Shown one piece after another: positions 47,701 through 56,191 of a stretch of 64,000 nucleotides of DNA. The translations under genes and the position numbers were made by a program. The stretch is from NCBI RefSeq assembly GCF_001006305.1, contig NZ_LBHJ01000002.1, positions 248,001-312,000 of the forward strand. Direction: 5' to 3'. The notes below the pieces were generated by a model, which did not search any database, had not been told where the DNA came from, and saw only the letters and a program-made list of their open reading frames with translations. Source of the DNA: Silvibacterium bohemicum. Its GTDB lineage: Bacteria; Acidobacteriota; Terriglobia; Terriglobales; Acidobacteriaceae. The first letter of the stretch is position 1; each line of letters starts with the position of its first letter.

Positions 47701-48900
47701 AAGAGCGCTCGGACCTGTGTTTTCCGGAGTGGCAACGCTGATGTTGGCTTGCGCAAAGCCGGCGAGAAGAGCCGCCGGAATCACCGCCGTGATGCTTGTC
47801 GAGTTCACATAGCTGGTGGCCAACGGAGTGTTGTTCCAGCTGACAACGGAATCCGGAAAGAAGCCGGTTCCGGTTATCGTAATCGTGGTATCCGGACTGC
47901 CGGCAGGAGCATAGTTCGGAGAGACAGTGAAAGCTGGTCCGGGGGGAGCCGTCACTGTCAGAATCCCTGCATTGGAAGAGACCACCGGAGACCCGGGATT
48001 GCTGACCACCAGACTGATCGATCCGGGAGTTGAGAAATACGAGGCTGCCAGGGTGACGGTGATGGAGGTCACGTTCTGGTTGACAACTGGCACCGGTTGG
48101 CCATTTGCCTGGACGGTGGCATTGGCGGCAAATCCGCTTCCGTTGATAAATATCTGCTGCGGATTCGTTCCGGTATAGGCGGGAACTGAATTCGGGCTGA
48201 GGGAGACAATGGTGGGCATATTAGAGATCACCAACAGCTCCACCGGCGTGGTCGGCGGCAGGCCGGGATTTGCCACCGAAATACTACCCGTGCCGAAGTT
48301 TTGTAAGTCAGCCGCAGAGAGGACCATCTGCAGCGTAGTGGAGTTGACATAAGTTGTCGGGCGCGAAGAACCGTTCCACTGAGCTACCGAGTTCGCCTCA
48401 AATCCGGTTCCGGTGATGGTGATCGTGGCGGCTGTTCCTTGGATCACGCTTTGCGGTGAGATTCCGGTGACAATCGGAGTGGGCACGGTGATGACGTAAT
48501 CCTGTGCGGGCGAGGTGCCGCCGCCGGGAGACGGATTGGTAACTGTGACCTTTAAAGTTCCATCGGCGGCGATGGCGGATGCGGGGACCGCAACCTGCAG
48601 GGAACTGTCGCTCGAATATGTAGTTGTAAGTGCGCTCCCATTGATTCCCACCGCCGAAGCCGAGATAAAGCCGGTGCCGCTGATGGCAAGAGTCTGCGCG
48701 GGTGATCCGGCGACAATGCTAGCGGGAGTAAAAGAGGTAATGGCAGGCGTCGGATTGCTCGTCGAGCTTGCGCCCGAGCCCGAGCCGGTTCCGGAGGATG
48801 AAGAAGATGGAGTGGAGCCGCCGCCCCCGCAGCCGGAAAGAATCAACAGAGAACCGAGGCAGGAAGCAAAAGCCAGAACAATCAGACGCAGACGTAACAC
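44788..48900 (-). CDS. Giant surface lipoprotein with IPT/TIG, beta-propeller and DUF11 domains
   Basis: 1370 residues from GTG at 48900, which follows GGGAGGG; the frame is open further but without a ribosome site. A lipoprotein signal with lipobox LSGC precedes a Gly/Ser linker. Then come four IPT/TIG-like Ig domains, each with the xITGTGF and WNGSxxxTTYVN pattern, a first YncE-like propeller (NSIVAIDPATGILAKTIAVG), a DUF11 domain (DLALTVQAPATGVTGSSVTYTLQVQN), a fifth IPT domain, a second propeller (NSVVAIDPGSGSIG) and a sixth IPT domain at the C-terminus. The layout suggests an extracellular adhesion or polymer-binding protein. The gene ends at a strong terminator. Confidence 0.87.
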   Translation of the reverse strand: MLRLRLIVLAFASCLGSLLILSGCGGGGSTPSSSSSGTGSGSGASSTSNPTPAITSFTPASIVAGSPAQTLAISGTGFISASAVGINGSALTTTYSSDSSLQVAVPASAIAADGTLKVTVTNPSPGGGTSPAQDYVITVPTPIVTGISPQSVIQGTAATITITGTGFEANSVAQWNGSSRPTTYVNSTTLQMVLSAADLQNFGTGSISVANPGLPPTTPVELLVISNMPTIVSLSPNSVPAYTGTNPQQIFINGSGFAANATVQANGQPVPVVNQNVTSITVTLAASYFSTPGSISLVVSNPGSPVVSSNAGILTVTAPPGPAFTVSPNYAPAGSPDTTITITGTGFFPDSVVSWNNTPLATSYVNSTSITAVIPAALLAGFAQANISVATPENTGPSALPQPFDTFLSLPINDIVYNTVDGYIYASIPGSAAGGMGNSIVAIDPATGILAKTIAVGSEPNRLALSTDGTQLFVGLNGAGAVRQVNLTTGTAGQQFSLGGGPGVYNPPYTAVSLAAVPGQANSVAVYGSNGAVTIFDSGVARPNASSGLETYFDSNIGALAFGSSASTLYSTSEAIGSYLYQLTVDATGITASKQLATNVGGNTLQYDNGRLYFSSGVALDATSGNQLGQFSAPGSFSTTPTAASGPIFSDSTLNLAWIVPSNFNGSSQILSFDEATFDPVTNISLTGVGASTNQISSSPQDLIRWGQNGLAFHTANQLYVIQGPIVKDITSSPADLALTVQAPATGVTGSSVTYTLQVQNIGPNPAQGVALTATVPQSVIFGSITPTQGLCTGAGVFYCDLGSIASGSSASVTLTFTPTVSGAIETTANVSSVSYDPVSTNNNASGSTTVTGSLFSPAPVVTQLSPMLIQAGSGTFTLTVDGAGFTSASTVLWNGTALPTTLLSGGQLTATVNSSLTQQMGWSLVSVSSAGPGGGTSTALPLSIYQLLNVPANAMSFDPFTRKLYAVLPSTSTPLTGNSVVAIDPGSGSIGTPVMVGSEPNLLSETSDGNYLYIGLSGAQSLGRFNLLTQSLDFTVTLPTNANFVSGNAAAIAIATVPGSDTSLAVENNSFNGISILDISGSTGTYRQNSSSAYSGDNPVFADSTHFYAFDSDTTGAEFYRYSIDSTGVHLIDGTTLNGFGGFGGGFALDDGLVFGTGGGIVNPATTPPSQIAVLPFGEGPFGTGLIGGGVVPYAAESESFNVAVNDAGTALSYLDRFNTQTFTLEQQIQFPTANVADVPGTRWGQDGLAYIIPGANSSATPNQQIFLIQGPFVLPAEAVSNAAPTVSTTDHNTITAGSGNTYVNITGTGFLPGATALWNGSSRTTTYVSGTQLTVAIPASDVQSAASISLSVANPGSTASGAITITVQ

Positions 48901-49392
48901 GAACCCTCCCGAGATAACTACCTTCAGGAAGGCCCAGATATAACTCGCCGTTGCCCCAAGCGGTCTTCTTTCGGCCGTGTACTTTCTCCTGAAGCGAAGT
49001 CGATTATACGAAGACCGCCATGGAACGCTAAGCAAACTTTAGTGCTCGCCTTGGTTACTTATCGGGGATAGAAAAGCTGTCTGATTAACATCGCTGGGGC
49101 TGCCCTTTTTGATGAATAGGAAGAGAATATTTCTCCTGCGCCGCTCATATTCATAGCGTGAAAATGCCAGCCCCTGAGCGGCTAACCGGAATACATAGGT
49201 TGCCTGAAACGTAACTTGAGTAGTTCTCAAATCCATCCCCCTTTCGAGCTTGACCTCAATGCCGATCGTCCGCGAAGGCTCGTTCCTACCAGGCGCGGTG
49301 GATGGACGTTCGTCTCACTTCATTCATCTCTTTGCCCATCGCCCGCTTGCGTGCGTATACTCCCGAATTGCACGAGGAGGCTCGTGCTTTTT
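48901..49392. other. Divergent promoter region of the lipoprotein and yacL-like genes
   Basis: 492 bp without a supported gene. Weak frames on both strands (49039-49236 minus; 49216-49392 plus) lack ribosome sites and family resemblance. No clear promoter boxes or operators were identified. Confidence 0.35.
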
Positions 49393-50472
49393 ATGGACCT
49401 CATTCTGATTCGTATCGCTTTCTTGCTGGTTCTTTCCCTCGCCTCTTATTTCTTTCGTCCCTTCGGTCTCATCTCCTGGATTGCTGCAATGCTCGGAGCC
49501 GCTGCCGCCGCTCTGGTCATCGTCTTTGAGCTGCGTGTTCGCGCCTTGAGCCTGCGGCGTCTGCTCGGAGCCGTAGCCGGAAGCATCTTCGGAATCTTCG
49601 GGGCCTTCCTCTTCTCGCTGGTGATACGCAACAGCCTGCCACCGGGCAATACGCAAAGCCTTGTGCAAATATTTGTTCTGCTGTTGATGACCTACGTCGG
49701 ACTCGTAGTCGGCACCAGCAAAGGCGATCTGCTCAATCCTTCCGCCCTCGGCGATCTTTTCAATTCCGAGCGCAGCGCGGCGAAGCGCAACATCAAGATT
49801 CTCGACACCAGCGCCATCATCGACGGCCGCATCGCCGACATGGCCGAGACCGGCTTCCTCGAAGGCGAGCTGGTAGTGCCGGAGTTCGTGCTGCGCGAGC
49901 TGCAGATGGTAGCCGACTCCCAGGATGGGTCCAAGAGACAAAGAGGCCGCCGCGGGCTCGATGTCCTCCAGCGCATGCAGGGCAATTCGCTGCTCACCAT
50001 CCAGATCATCGAGGACGATTATCCGAAGATCCGCGAAGTCGACCTGAAGCTCATCGAACTGGCCAAGAATATCGAAGGCAAAATCGTCACCAACGACTTC
50101 AACCTCAACAAGGTTGCGCATCTGCACAACGTAGCCGTGCTGAACATCAACGATCTTGCTAATTCCTTGAAGCCGGTTGTACTGCCGGGCGAAAAGATGA
50201 ACATCGTCGTGCTCAAGGAAGGCAAGGAGTACAACCAGGGCGTCGGCTATCTCGACGACGGGACGATGGTCGTCGTAGATCACGCCCGGCGCATGATCGG
50301 CCGCTCCGTCGAAATCACAGTCACTTCGGTCCTGCAGACAGCGTCCGGCAAGATGATCTTCGGCAAAATGGAAGAGGGGCCAATCCGGACTGACACTACC
50401 CGAGCCGATACCGCCCGGACCGAAGTGGTTCGAACCATCGAGGTCTCCCCGCAGGGCGTGCCTTCCACGTAG
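49393..50472 (+). CDS. PIN/TRAM domain membrane protein (YacL-like)
   Basis: 359 residues from ATG at 49393; AGGAGG lies 12 bases upstream, a longish spacing, and a GTG at 49384 is too close. Four N-terminal membrane spans (about 1-125) are followed by a PIN nuclease-fold domain ([37 protein letters not shown], all acidic positions kept) and a C-terminal TRAM domain ([31 protein letters not shown]). The family is widespread and presumed to act on RNA at the membrane; its target is not established. A Thr/Arg-rich tail ends the protein. Confidence 0.9.
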   Translation: MDLILIRIAFLLVLSLASYFFRPFGLISWIAAMLGAAAAALVIVFELRVRALSLRRLLGAVAGSIFGIFGAFLFSLVIRNSLPPGNTQSLVQIFVLLLMTYVGLVVGTSKGDLLNPSALGDLFNSERSAAKRNIKILDTSAIIDGRIADMAETGFLEGELVVPEFVLRELQMVADSQDGSKRQRGRRGLDVLQRMQGNSLLTIQIIEDDYPKIREVDLKLIELAKNIEGKIVTNDFNLNKVAHLHNVAVLNINDLANSLKPVVLPGEKMNIVVLKEGKEYNQGVGYLDDGTMVVVDHARRMIGRSVEITVTSVLQTASGKMIFGKMEEGPIRTDTTRADTARTEVVRTIEVSPQGVPST

Positions 50473-50548
50473 CGCAGATGGAACTATTACCCAACTCTTA
50501 CAGTCATCCCAAGGCCTTTTGGTTAGGGTCGAAGATGTGAATCAGGAA

Positions 50549-51448
50549 ATGTCTACGCTGGTGGAAGATCCTCTGACGACCGCGACGCTCGAAGCCGATT
50601 CGCTGGTCTTGACCCAGAGCCGTAAGAAGAGCATGAACCTGCTCTTCGGCTTCTGGATCGCCGTCTTCCATGTGGGCGCGATTGCCGCGCTCTTCTTCTT
50701 TAGCTGGTCGGCGCTGGCCGTCTCCGCGGTGCTGTGGGTTCTGGCCCAGAACGTGGGCATCGCCATGAGCTATCACCGGCTGCTGACTCATCGCGGCTAC
50801 GTGACACCCAAGTGGGTCGAGTACGCGATGGCCGTCTGCGCCACGCTCGCCCTGCAGGGCGGCCCGATCTATTGGGTTGCAGTGCATCGCCTGCATCATC
50901 AGCTCACCGATCGCGAAGGCGATCCGCATTCGCCGCGCGACGGCAAGTGGTGGTCGCACGTCGGCTGGATTCTCTACGGCACTTTGAAGAATCGGAACAC
51001 GCCCCTCCTCAACCGCTATGCTCCGGACCTGGCCAAAGACCGCTTCTACCTGTGGCTGAGCAAATGGCACTGGGTTCCGGCGACGCTTGTCGGCATCGGC
51101 CTCTACTTCGCCGGAGGATGGTCGTGGCTGCTGTGGGGGTTGTTCATGCGCGTGACCCTCGGCCTGCATGTCACCTGGCTGGTGAATTCGGCCACGCACA
51201 TCTGGGGCTCGCGGCGCTTCGAAACCCGCGACGACTCGCGCAACAACTGGTGGGTCGCGCTGTTGAGCGGCGGCGAGGGATGGCACAACAACCATCATGC
51301 CCATCCTGTCTCGGCCTGCCATGGCATGGCCTGGTACGAGGTCGATTTCAATTATTGGGGCATCCGTCTTCTCGGAGCACTGGGGCTGGCCAAGCGCATC
51401 AAAGTGCTGGGACCGCAGGCCGGACCCGCCCGCGTGATCCACGGCTGA
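50549..51448 (+). CDS. Acyl-CoA/fatty acid desaturase
   Basis: 299 residues from the ATG at 50549; GTG at 50537 or TTG at 50519 are alternative starts and no ribosome site decides. The membrane di-iron desaturase pattern is complete: first His box HRLLTHRG, second HRLHHQLTDREGDPHSP, third HNNHHAHP, with four membrane spans between. These match the delta-9 acyl-CoA desaturase family, which introduces a cis double bond and adjusts membrane fluidity. It is 75 bp downstream of the yacL-like gene and is followed by a GH39 gene after 50 bp. Confidence 0.92.
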   Translation: MSTLVEDPLTTATLEADSLVLTQSRKKSMNLLFGFWIAVFHVGAIAALFFFSWSALAVSAVLWVLAQNVGIAMSYHRLLTHRGYVTPKWVEYAMAVCATLALQGGPIYWVAVHRLHHQLTDREGDPHSPRDGKWWSHVGWILYGTLKNRNTPLLNRYAPDLAKDRFYLWLSKWHWVPATLVGIGLYFAGGWSWLLWGLFMRVTLGLHVTWLVNSATHIWGSRRFETRDDSRNNWWVALLSGGEGWHNNHHAHPVSACHGMAWYEVDFNYWGIRLLGALGLAKRIKVLGPQAGPARVIHG

Positions 51449-51500
51449 TTGGGCATACAGGTTCTGGCCGAAGTAGACTCTATTTCTGGAGAGAACCTGT

Positions 51501-53009
51501 ATGAATCGCAGCATCGCTCTCGTCTTCGCGCTTGCGCTCATCTCTGTTCCCGCATCTTCCTTCGCGCAGCAGACTTCGGAAACCGTCGAGATCGACGCCA
51601 AGGCCCAGACCACTCCGTTGCCTCATTTCTGGGAGCAGATGTTCGGATCGGGCCGCGCCAATCTCTCTCTGCGCCAGGGCTATCGCGAGGACATGAGCGC
51701 GGTCCAGACGGTTACGGACTTCAAGTATGTGCGCTTCCACGCCATCTTCCAGGATGAGAACGGCGTGTATGACGAAGACGCGCAGGGCAATCCCGTCTAC
51801 AACTGGTCCTATGTCGATCAGATCTACGATGGCCTGCTGGCCAACGGTGTGCGGCCTTTCGTCGAGATCAGCTTCATGCCCAAGAAACTGGCCGCGCGCC
51901 TGGATTATCACGCCTTCTGGTACAAGCAGATCGTTTCGCCTCCCAGGGATTACTCCCGGTGGGATGCGCTGATCACCGCCTTTGCCCAGCACCTGATCGA
52001 GCGCTACGGCATCGCCGAAGTTTCGCAGTGGTACTTCGAGGTCTGGAACGAGCCCAACATCGATTTCTGGACCGGCCGCCCCGCCCAGCAGACCTACTTC
52101 GAGCTGTATGACCATACAGCGCGTGCGCTCAAGGCAGTGAATGGGAAGATTCGCGTCGGCGGACCGGCAACAGCGCAGGCCGCCTGGGTGGGCGACATGA
52201 TCGCGCATGCCACGCAAAACAACGTCCCGCTGGATTTCGTCTCGACCCATGTGTACGGCAACGACACGGCGAAGGATGTCTTCGGCGACAATCGGCCCGT
52301 GCCTCCGCACCAGATGGTGTGCGCAGCCGTCTCCAAGGTTCACGACCAGATAAAGAACTCTGCGAAGCCGAACATGCCGCTCATCTGGAGCGAGTTCAAC
52401 GCAACGTATGCGAACGAACAGCCGATCACGGATTCCATCTATATGGGACCGTGGATGGCTGACACCATCCGCCAATGCGACGGCAAAGTGGACCTGATGT
52501 CCTACTGGACCTTCTCCGATGTCTTCGAGGAGCAGGGAGTCATCAAGACCCCGTTTTACGGCGGCTACGGCCTCATCGCCGAGGACGGCATTCCTAAGCC
52601 GGCGTTTAACGTCTTTGCGCTCCTGCACCAACTGGGAGAACATCGCATCGCCGTGTCCGAGGATGATGTTCTGGTAACGCGGCGCGGCGACGACACCATC
52701 GTGATCGCGGCGTGGAACCTGGTCGAGCCCGAGGCTACAGGTCCTGACAAAACATTCACCTTCCAGCTCACGGGACTGCCAGCCAAAGAGAAAGCCCCCA
52801 AGGTGACCATCCGCCGCGTAGATGCGGAACACGGAGATACGCTGGCGGCGTGGAAAAAGATGGGCAGCCCGAAGTATCCGACCACCGCTCAGATCGCCGA
52901 GCTGAAGCGCGCCTCCGAGATTGGGAAAGACGAAGTGCACCCGCTCGAAGACGGCAAGGTGACGGTGACCGTCCCGCAGAAGGGTCTGGCGTTGATTGAA
53001 GTCCGATAG
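51501..53009 (+). CDS. Secreted glycoside hydrolase family 39 (beta-xylosidase-like)
   Basis: 502 residues, GGAGAG ribosome site. A signal peptide (MNRSIALVFALALISVPASSFA-Q) directs export. A TIM barrel follows with the acid/base Glu184 in YFEVWNEPN and the nucleophile Glu298 in LIWSEFNAT, and a C-terminal beta-domain. GH39 enzymes act on beta-xylosides, alpha-L-iduronides and related substrates; the sequence between the two Glu (FVSTHVYGND) is of the xylosidase type. It would fit hemicellulose breakdown in soil. No other polysaccharide-degrading gene is nearby. Confidence 0.9.
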   Translation: MNRSIALVFALALISVPASSFAQQTSETVEIDAKAQTTPLPHFWEQMFGSGRANLSLRQGYREDMSAVQTVTDFKYVRFHAIFQDENGVYDEDAQGNPVYNWSYVDQIYDGLLANGVRPFVEISFMPKKLAARLDYHAFWYKQIVSPPRDYSRWDALITAFAQHLIERYGIAEVSQWYFEVWNEPNIDFWTGRPAQQTYFELYDHTARALKAVNGKIRVGGPATAQAAWVGDMIAHATQNNVPLDFVSTHVYGNDTAKDVFGDNRPVPPHQMVCAAVSKVHDQIKNSAKPNMPLIWSEFNATYANEQPITDSIYMGPWMADTIRQCDGKVDLMSYWTFSDVFEEQGVIKTPFYGGYGLIAEDGIPKPAFNVFALLHQLGEHRIAVSEDDVLVTRRGDDTIVIAAWNLVEPEATGPDKTFTFQLTGLPAKEKAPKVTIRRVDAEHGDTLAAWKKMGSPKYPTTAQIAELKRASEIGKDEVHPLEDGKVTVTVPQKGLALIEVR

Positions 53010-53135
53010 GAGCAGGTCAACCGGGCGAGTGTGCTTCGCGCCAATCGATGACTCGCTTGAGCGAAAAGTCCTCGGCTTCGCCCAGGTTAATGTCTTTAAG
53101 ATATATCTGCGTTATATCTCGAAAAAGCGGGTCTT

Positions 53136-54335
53136 TTGAACGAATCGCAAGCTCAAAAGTTTGATGTATTGATCGTGGGAGCCGGCGCTGCCGGCCTCAT
53201 GTGCGCCATAGAAGCCGGTAAACACGGGTGTCGCGTGGCGCTCCTCGATCACGCCGAGCGGCCGGGCAAAAAGATACTGATCTCCGGCGGCGGCCGCTGC
53301 AACTTCACCAACCGGCACACCAGGCCCGAAAATTTTCTCTCCGCAAATCCGCATTTCGCCAAGTCGGCTCTGGCGCGATATACCCCCTCCGACTTTCTGG
53401 CACTGGTCGAGCGGCATGGGATCGCCTGGCATGAAAAGCATCTGGGCCAGCTCTTCTGCGATCGCTCTGCGAGTGATGTTGTCCAGATGCTGCTCCGCGA
53501 GTGTGCCGAGGCCGGCGTACGGATCTTCTGCAGTACGGAGATCGAGACGGTCTCGCGCGATGATGCCTTTCACCTGCGCACCAGCCGCGGCGAGTTCCAT
53601 GCTCCAGCTTTGGTGATTGCCACCGGCGGTCTTTCCATCCCGAAGATGGGCGCCACCGGCTTCGGATATGAGGTCGCGCGCCAGTTTGGATTGAAGATCG
53701 TCGAGCCTCGACCGGCGCTGGTTCCGCTGGTATTTTCTTCCGCAGATCAGGCGCGGTGGTGCGACCTGGCGGGCGTCTCGACCGAAGTGGTTGCGGCCAT
53801 CGGGCGGCAGCGCTTTACGGAAAAGATGCTGGTCACCCATCGTGGCCTGAGCGGACCGGCCGTTCTGCAGATCTCGTCCTACTGGCGCGAAGGCGAAGCC
53901 ATCGAGTTCGATCTGGCCCCGAAGATGGATGCCACTGCGGAGCTTCGCGCTCCCCAGGCTCGCCGCGAATCAGCAGCCCTGCGGACGTCCTTGCGAACTA
54001 TCCTGCCTCATCGTCTCGCCGACCGCTGGATGGAAGTCTATTCCCCATCCGGATGGAGCACGGCCGCCCTCGCAGAGTGGGAGAAACGATTGCATCGCTG
54101 GAACGTCGTCCCCGAGACGACCGAAGGCTATGCCAAGGCGGAAGTAACCGCAGGCGGTGTGGATACAGGGGAACTATCAGCGAAAACGATGGAGAGCCGT
54201 GTGCCCGGTTTATTTTTTATCGGAGAAGTCGTCGATGTCACCGGACATCTGGGCGGTTTTAATTTCCAATGGGCCTGGGCATCCGGAGCAGCCGCGGGAC
54301 GGTCGATCGCTGCTACTGCGCCACTGCCTGCATGA
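53136..54335 (+). CDS. BaiN/RdsA family NAD(P)/FAD-dependent oxidoreductase
   Basis: 399 residues, starting at TTG 53136; the FAD loop begins near residue 9, so no later start is possible. HI0933-like flavoprotein signature: FDVLIVGAGAAGLMCAIEA, KKILISGGGRCNFTN, ATGGLSIPKMGATGFGYEVA, LVTHRGLSGPAVLQIS and the C-terminal PGLFFIGEVVDVTGHLGGFNFQWAWASG. The family includes BaiN (bile-acid dehydrogenation) and RdsA (hydroxyl radical-type rRNA/tRNA-linked roles proposed); the reaction here is not known. Its 3' end overlaps the convergent methyltransferase gene by 23 bp. Confidence 0.92.
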   Translation: MNESQAQKFDVLIVGAGAAGLMCAIEAGKHGCRVALLDHAERPGKKILISGGGRCNFTNRHTRPENFLSANPHFAKSALARYTPSDFLALVERHGIAWHEKHLGQLFCDRSASDVVQMLLRECAEAGVRIFCSTEIETVSRDDAFHLRTSRGEFHAPALVIATGGLSIPKMGATGFGYEVARQFGLKIVEPRPALVPLVFSSADQARWCDLAGVSTEVVAAIGRQRFTEKMLVTHRGLSGPAVLQISSYWREGEAIEFDLAPKMDATAELRAPQARRESAALRTSLRTILPHRLADRWMEVYSPSGWSTAALAEWEKRLHRWNVVPETTEGYAKAEVTAGGVDTGELSAKTMESRVPGLFFIGEVVDVTGHLGGFNFQWAWASGAAAGRSIAATAPLPA

Positions 54336-55722
54336 GGTAGAGAGTGCGGCCGTTCGCCAATACCTCTTGGAGTTCGATGGAAAAGTGGGTTTCCATCGCA
54401 GCCAGGAAGGAACGTTCATCGAGGTGACCGTAGAGCTCCTCACGGCCCCGAACCAATCCCACAAAGCGTGGATCGGTAGCAGGAATCCATTCGACGATGA
54501 TCCACCTCTGGGTTAGATCGCGAAGCAGGCCGGCAATTTCCCCAAGCGGAATCTGATCGGCAATCAACAGGTGATGAATGAGGCCGAGCATCAGTACGCA
54601 ATCGAAACGCCGCCGCGCGCGATCGAGCAGGCTGAAGTATTCTGCATTTCGCCATCCGGCAGGAGGCGTGGGCCGTGCGGCATCGGCAATCAAAGGTTGG
54701 ATCGGAAGATTTTCTGATTGGGCCTGCGCGAAGTTTCTCGTCGAGGCTGCAGTATCGGTGTCCCAGGCCACGACTTTCGCACCGGTGCTCGCCGCGAGAC
54801 GCGAGTAGACGCCGGTATTGGCGCCCAGATCGAGGACGTTTTGCGGTTTCGCCAGCGACAGCGCCTTCCTTACGAAAGCCTGTTTCTGGTCATGATCCTC
54901 ATCGGAATAGTGGCCGGCATTCTGGGGGTAGTGACTCCAGCGCGACTTGCGGTTTCCCGGCGTCAGGCTGTTGAGCAGCTTGCGCAAGTTGCGAAGATTG
55001 CGGCGCAGCACCGCTTCGGCGATTTCCGGCGACTGCCTGATTCCTGAACGTGCCGGGGCCGCTTCGGGCGAACGCCGTTTCTCCAGTAGATAAGGAACAG
55101 TGACCAACGAGCGAAAGGGCTGTTGCCAGCGCTGCCTTGCTCGCAGGTAGGGATAGATATCGGCCGGCTCATATCCGTCGCGACGATGAAAGCTGGCGGC
55201 AAGAGGCCAGCCCAGGGTGCGGTGCGCGATCAATGGCAGCAGAAATGTCCGTACAAACTGGGCATAGGCCAGCCAGAGCGGGCTTTCGCGATCTCGCTTC
55301 TCGATGGAAAGGACATCGACGAAGATGGGCTTCGCACCCTGAAACAGGATGTTGAGCGGCGTCGCATCTTTGAGAATAAGCCCCTTGGCCAGCAGGCCTT
55401 CGCACAGATCCAGGGTAAGGTTTCCCGCGGCGATCCAGGCGTCAGGAGTCCATTCCCAGGGATAAGACGGGAAAAATATCCGGGGATGCTCGAGCAAAAC
55501 CTCGTCGTTTTGCAAATCCTGATGAAGAGTGGGGGTCGCGACCCGGGTGGTCGCGATCAGCCGGCCCTCGGAAACCCACTGTTGAGCAAGATCAGTAGCG
55601 AGGAAATCAAGGGCTGCTGCGGCGCGGCCTATGCGAGCCCGGCGACGAGCACGGCCTGCTTCCAATCGGAGGGAACCAGCCGGGTCGCGGAAGGTTTCGA
55701 TCACCGGCAGGGAACTGGCCAT
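54313..55722 (-). CDS. Kinase-like domain fused to SAM-dependent methyltransferase
   Basis: 469 residues. The C-terminal part has a Rossmann methyltransferase fold: motif I VLDLGANTGVYSRLAA (about 296-311), VVAWDTDTAAS, and LMLGLIHHLLIADQIPLGEI. The N-terminal 200 residues contain KDATPLNILFQ (Asp119, Asn124) and 12 residues later IFVDVLS (Asp136), the spacing of the catalytic loop and metal-binding Asp in aminoglycoside-phosphotransferase-type kinases (HxD-x4-N...D). The start codon overlaps the stop of the small YVDPGSG protein gene (TAATG). The target is unknown; proximity to a membrane protein suggests envelope glycan or lipid modification. Confidence 0.8.
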   Translation of the reverse strand: MASSLPVIETFRDPAGSLRLEAGRARRRARIGRAAAALDFLATDLAQQWVSEGRLIATTRVATPTLHQDLQNDEVLLEHPRIFFPSYPWEWTPDAWIAAGNLTLDLCEGLLAKGLILKDATPLNILFQGAKPIFVDVLSIEKRDRESPLWLAYAQFVRTFLLPLIAHRTLGWPLAASFHRRDGYEPADIYPYLRARQRWQQPFRSLVTVPYLLEKRRSPEAAPARSGIRQSPEIAEAVLRRNLRNLRKLLNSLTPGNRKSRWSHYPQNAGHYSDEDHDQKQAFVRKALSLAKPQNVLDLGANTGVYSRLAASTGAKVVAWDTDTAASTRNFAQAQSENLPIQPLIADAARPTPPAGWRNAEYFSLLDRARRRFDCVLMLGLIHHLLIADQIPLGEIAGLLRDLTQRWIIVEWIPATDPRFVGLVRGREELYGHLDERSFLAAMETHFSIELQEVLANGRTLYLMQAVAQ

Positions 55723-55985
55723 TATCCGTTTATTTCGGGGCGAAGAGTTTTGGCGTCTTCTTTAGGAAGATTAGGATCTGACTCGGTTTTAGCATTCAGG
55801 CCGAAGAGTTTGCGTATCTTTGCTCGCATCACAAAGAGCGCCCCGGCAAGCATGGAGCCGCCTACCTGAAAAACCAACAGACCCGATCCTGGGTCAACAT
55901 ATGCATGGGCCGGTTTTTCAGCGGAGATCAGAAGTATCCAGATCTGTAAAGCGCAAAAAAATGCGAGGGCGGATCGTTTGAGCAT
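55722..55985 (-). CDS. Small membrane protein with YVDPGSG motif
   Basis: 87 residues from ATG at 55985 (MLKRSALAFFCALQIW), with AGGCAGGG just upstream. An N-terminal signal/anchor ends near AHA, followed by YVDPGSGLLVFQVGGSMLAGALFVMRAKIRKLFGL, that is, a conserved AY-[VI]-DPG-[ST]-G segment leading into a second membrane helix and a basic cytoplasmic tail. From memory, small proteins with this motif occur beside methyltransferase or phosphodiesterase genes in several phyla, but no function is known to me. It overlaps the downstream kinase/methyltransferase gene by one base. Confidence 0.8.
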   Translation of the reverse strand: MLKRSALAFFCALQIWILLISAEKPAHAYVDPGSGLLVFQVGGSMLAGALFVMRAKIRKLFGLNAKTESDPNLPKEDAKTLRPEING

Positions 55986-56191
55986 TTTCCCTGCCTGCAA
56001 AAATAAAGTCAGCGTAACGCAATTGTAACGTAGGGTTAAAGTGCAGTAACCATTAAATTCTTAGAGAGTTAGGACTGTACCGAAGCCCATACCTCACTCA
56101 GAGCCGATCTCTGCGGAAGCGAGCCGCGTCACGCGCTCGAGCCAAACGAACGGTAAAATAAATAGACAGATTCGGATCGGAAAAAGACTAC

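Noticed and set aside
49039-49236. 65-codon minus-strand frame between the lipoprotein and yacL-like genes
   Set aside because: No ribosome site and no recognisable pattern; it probably lies in promoter DNA.
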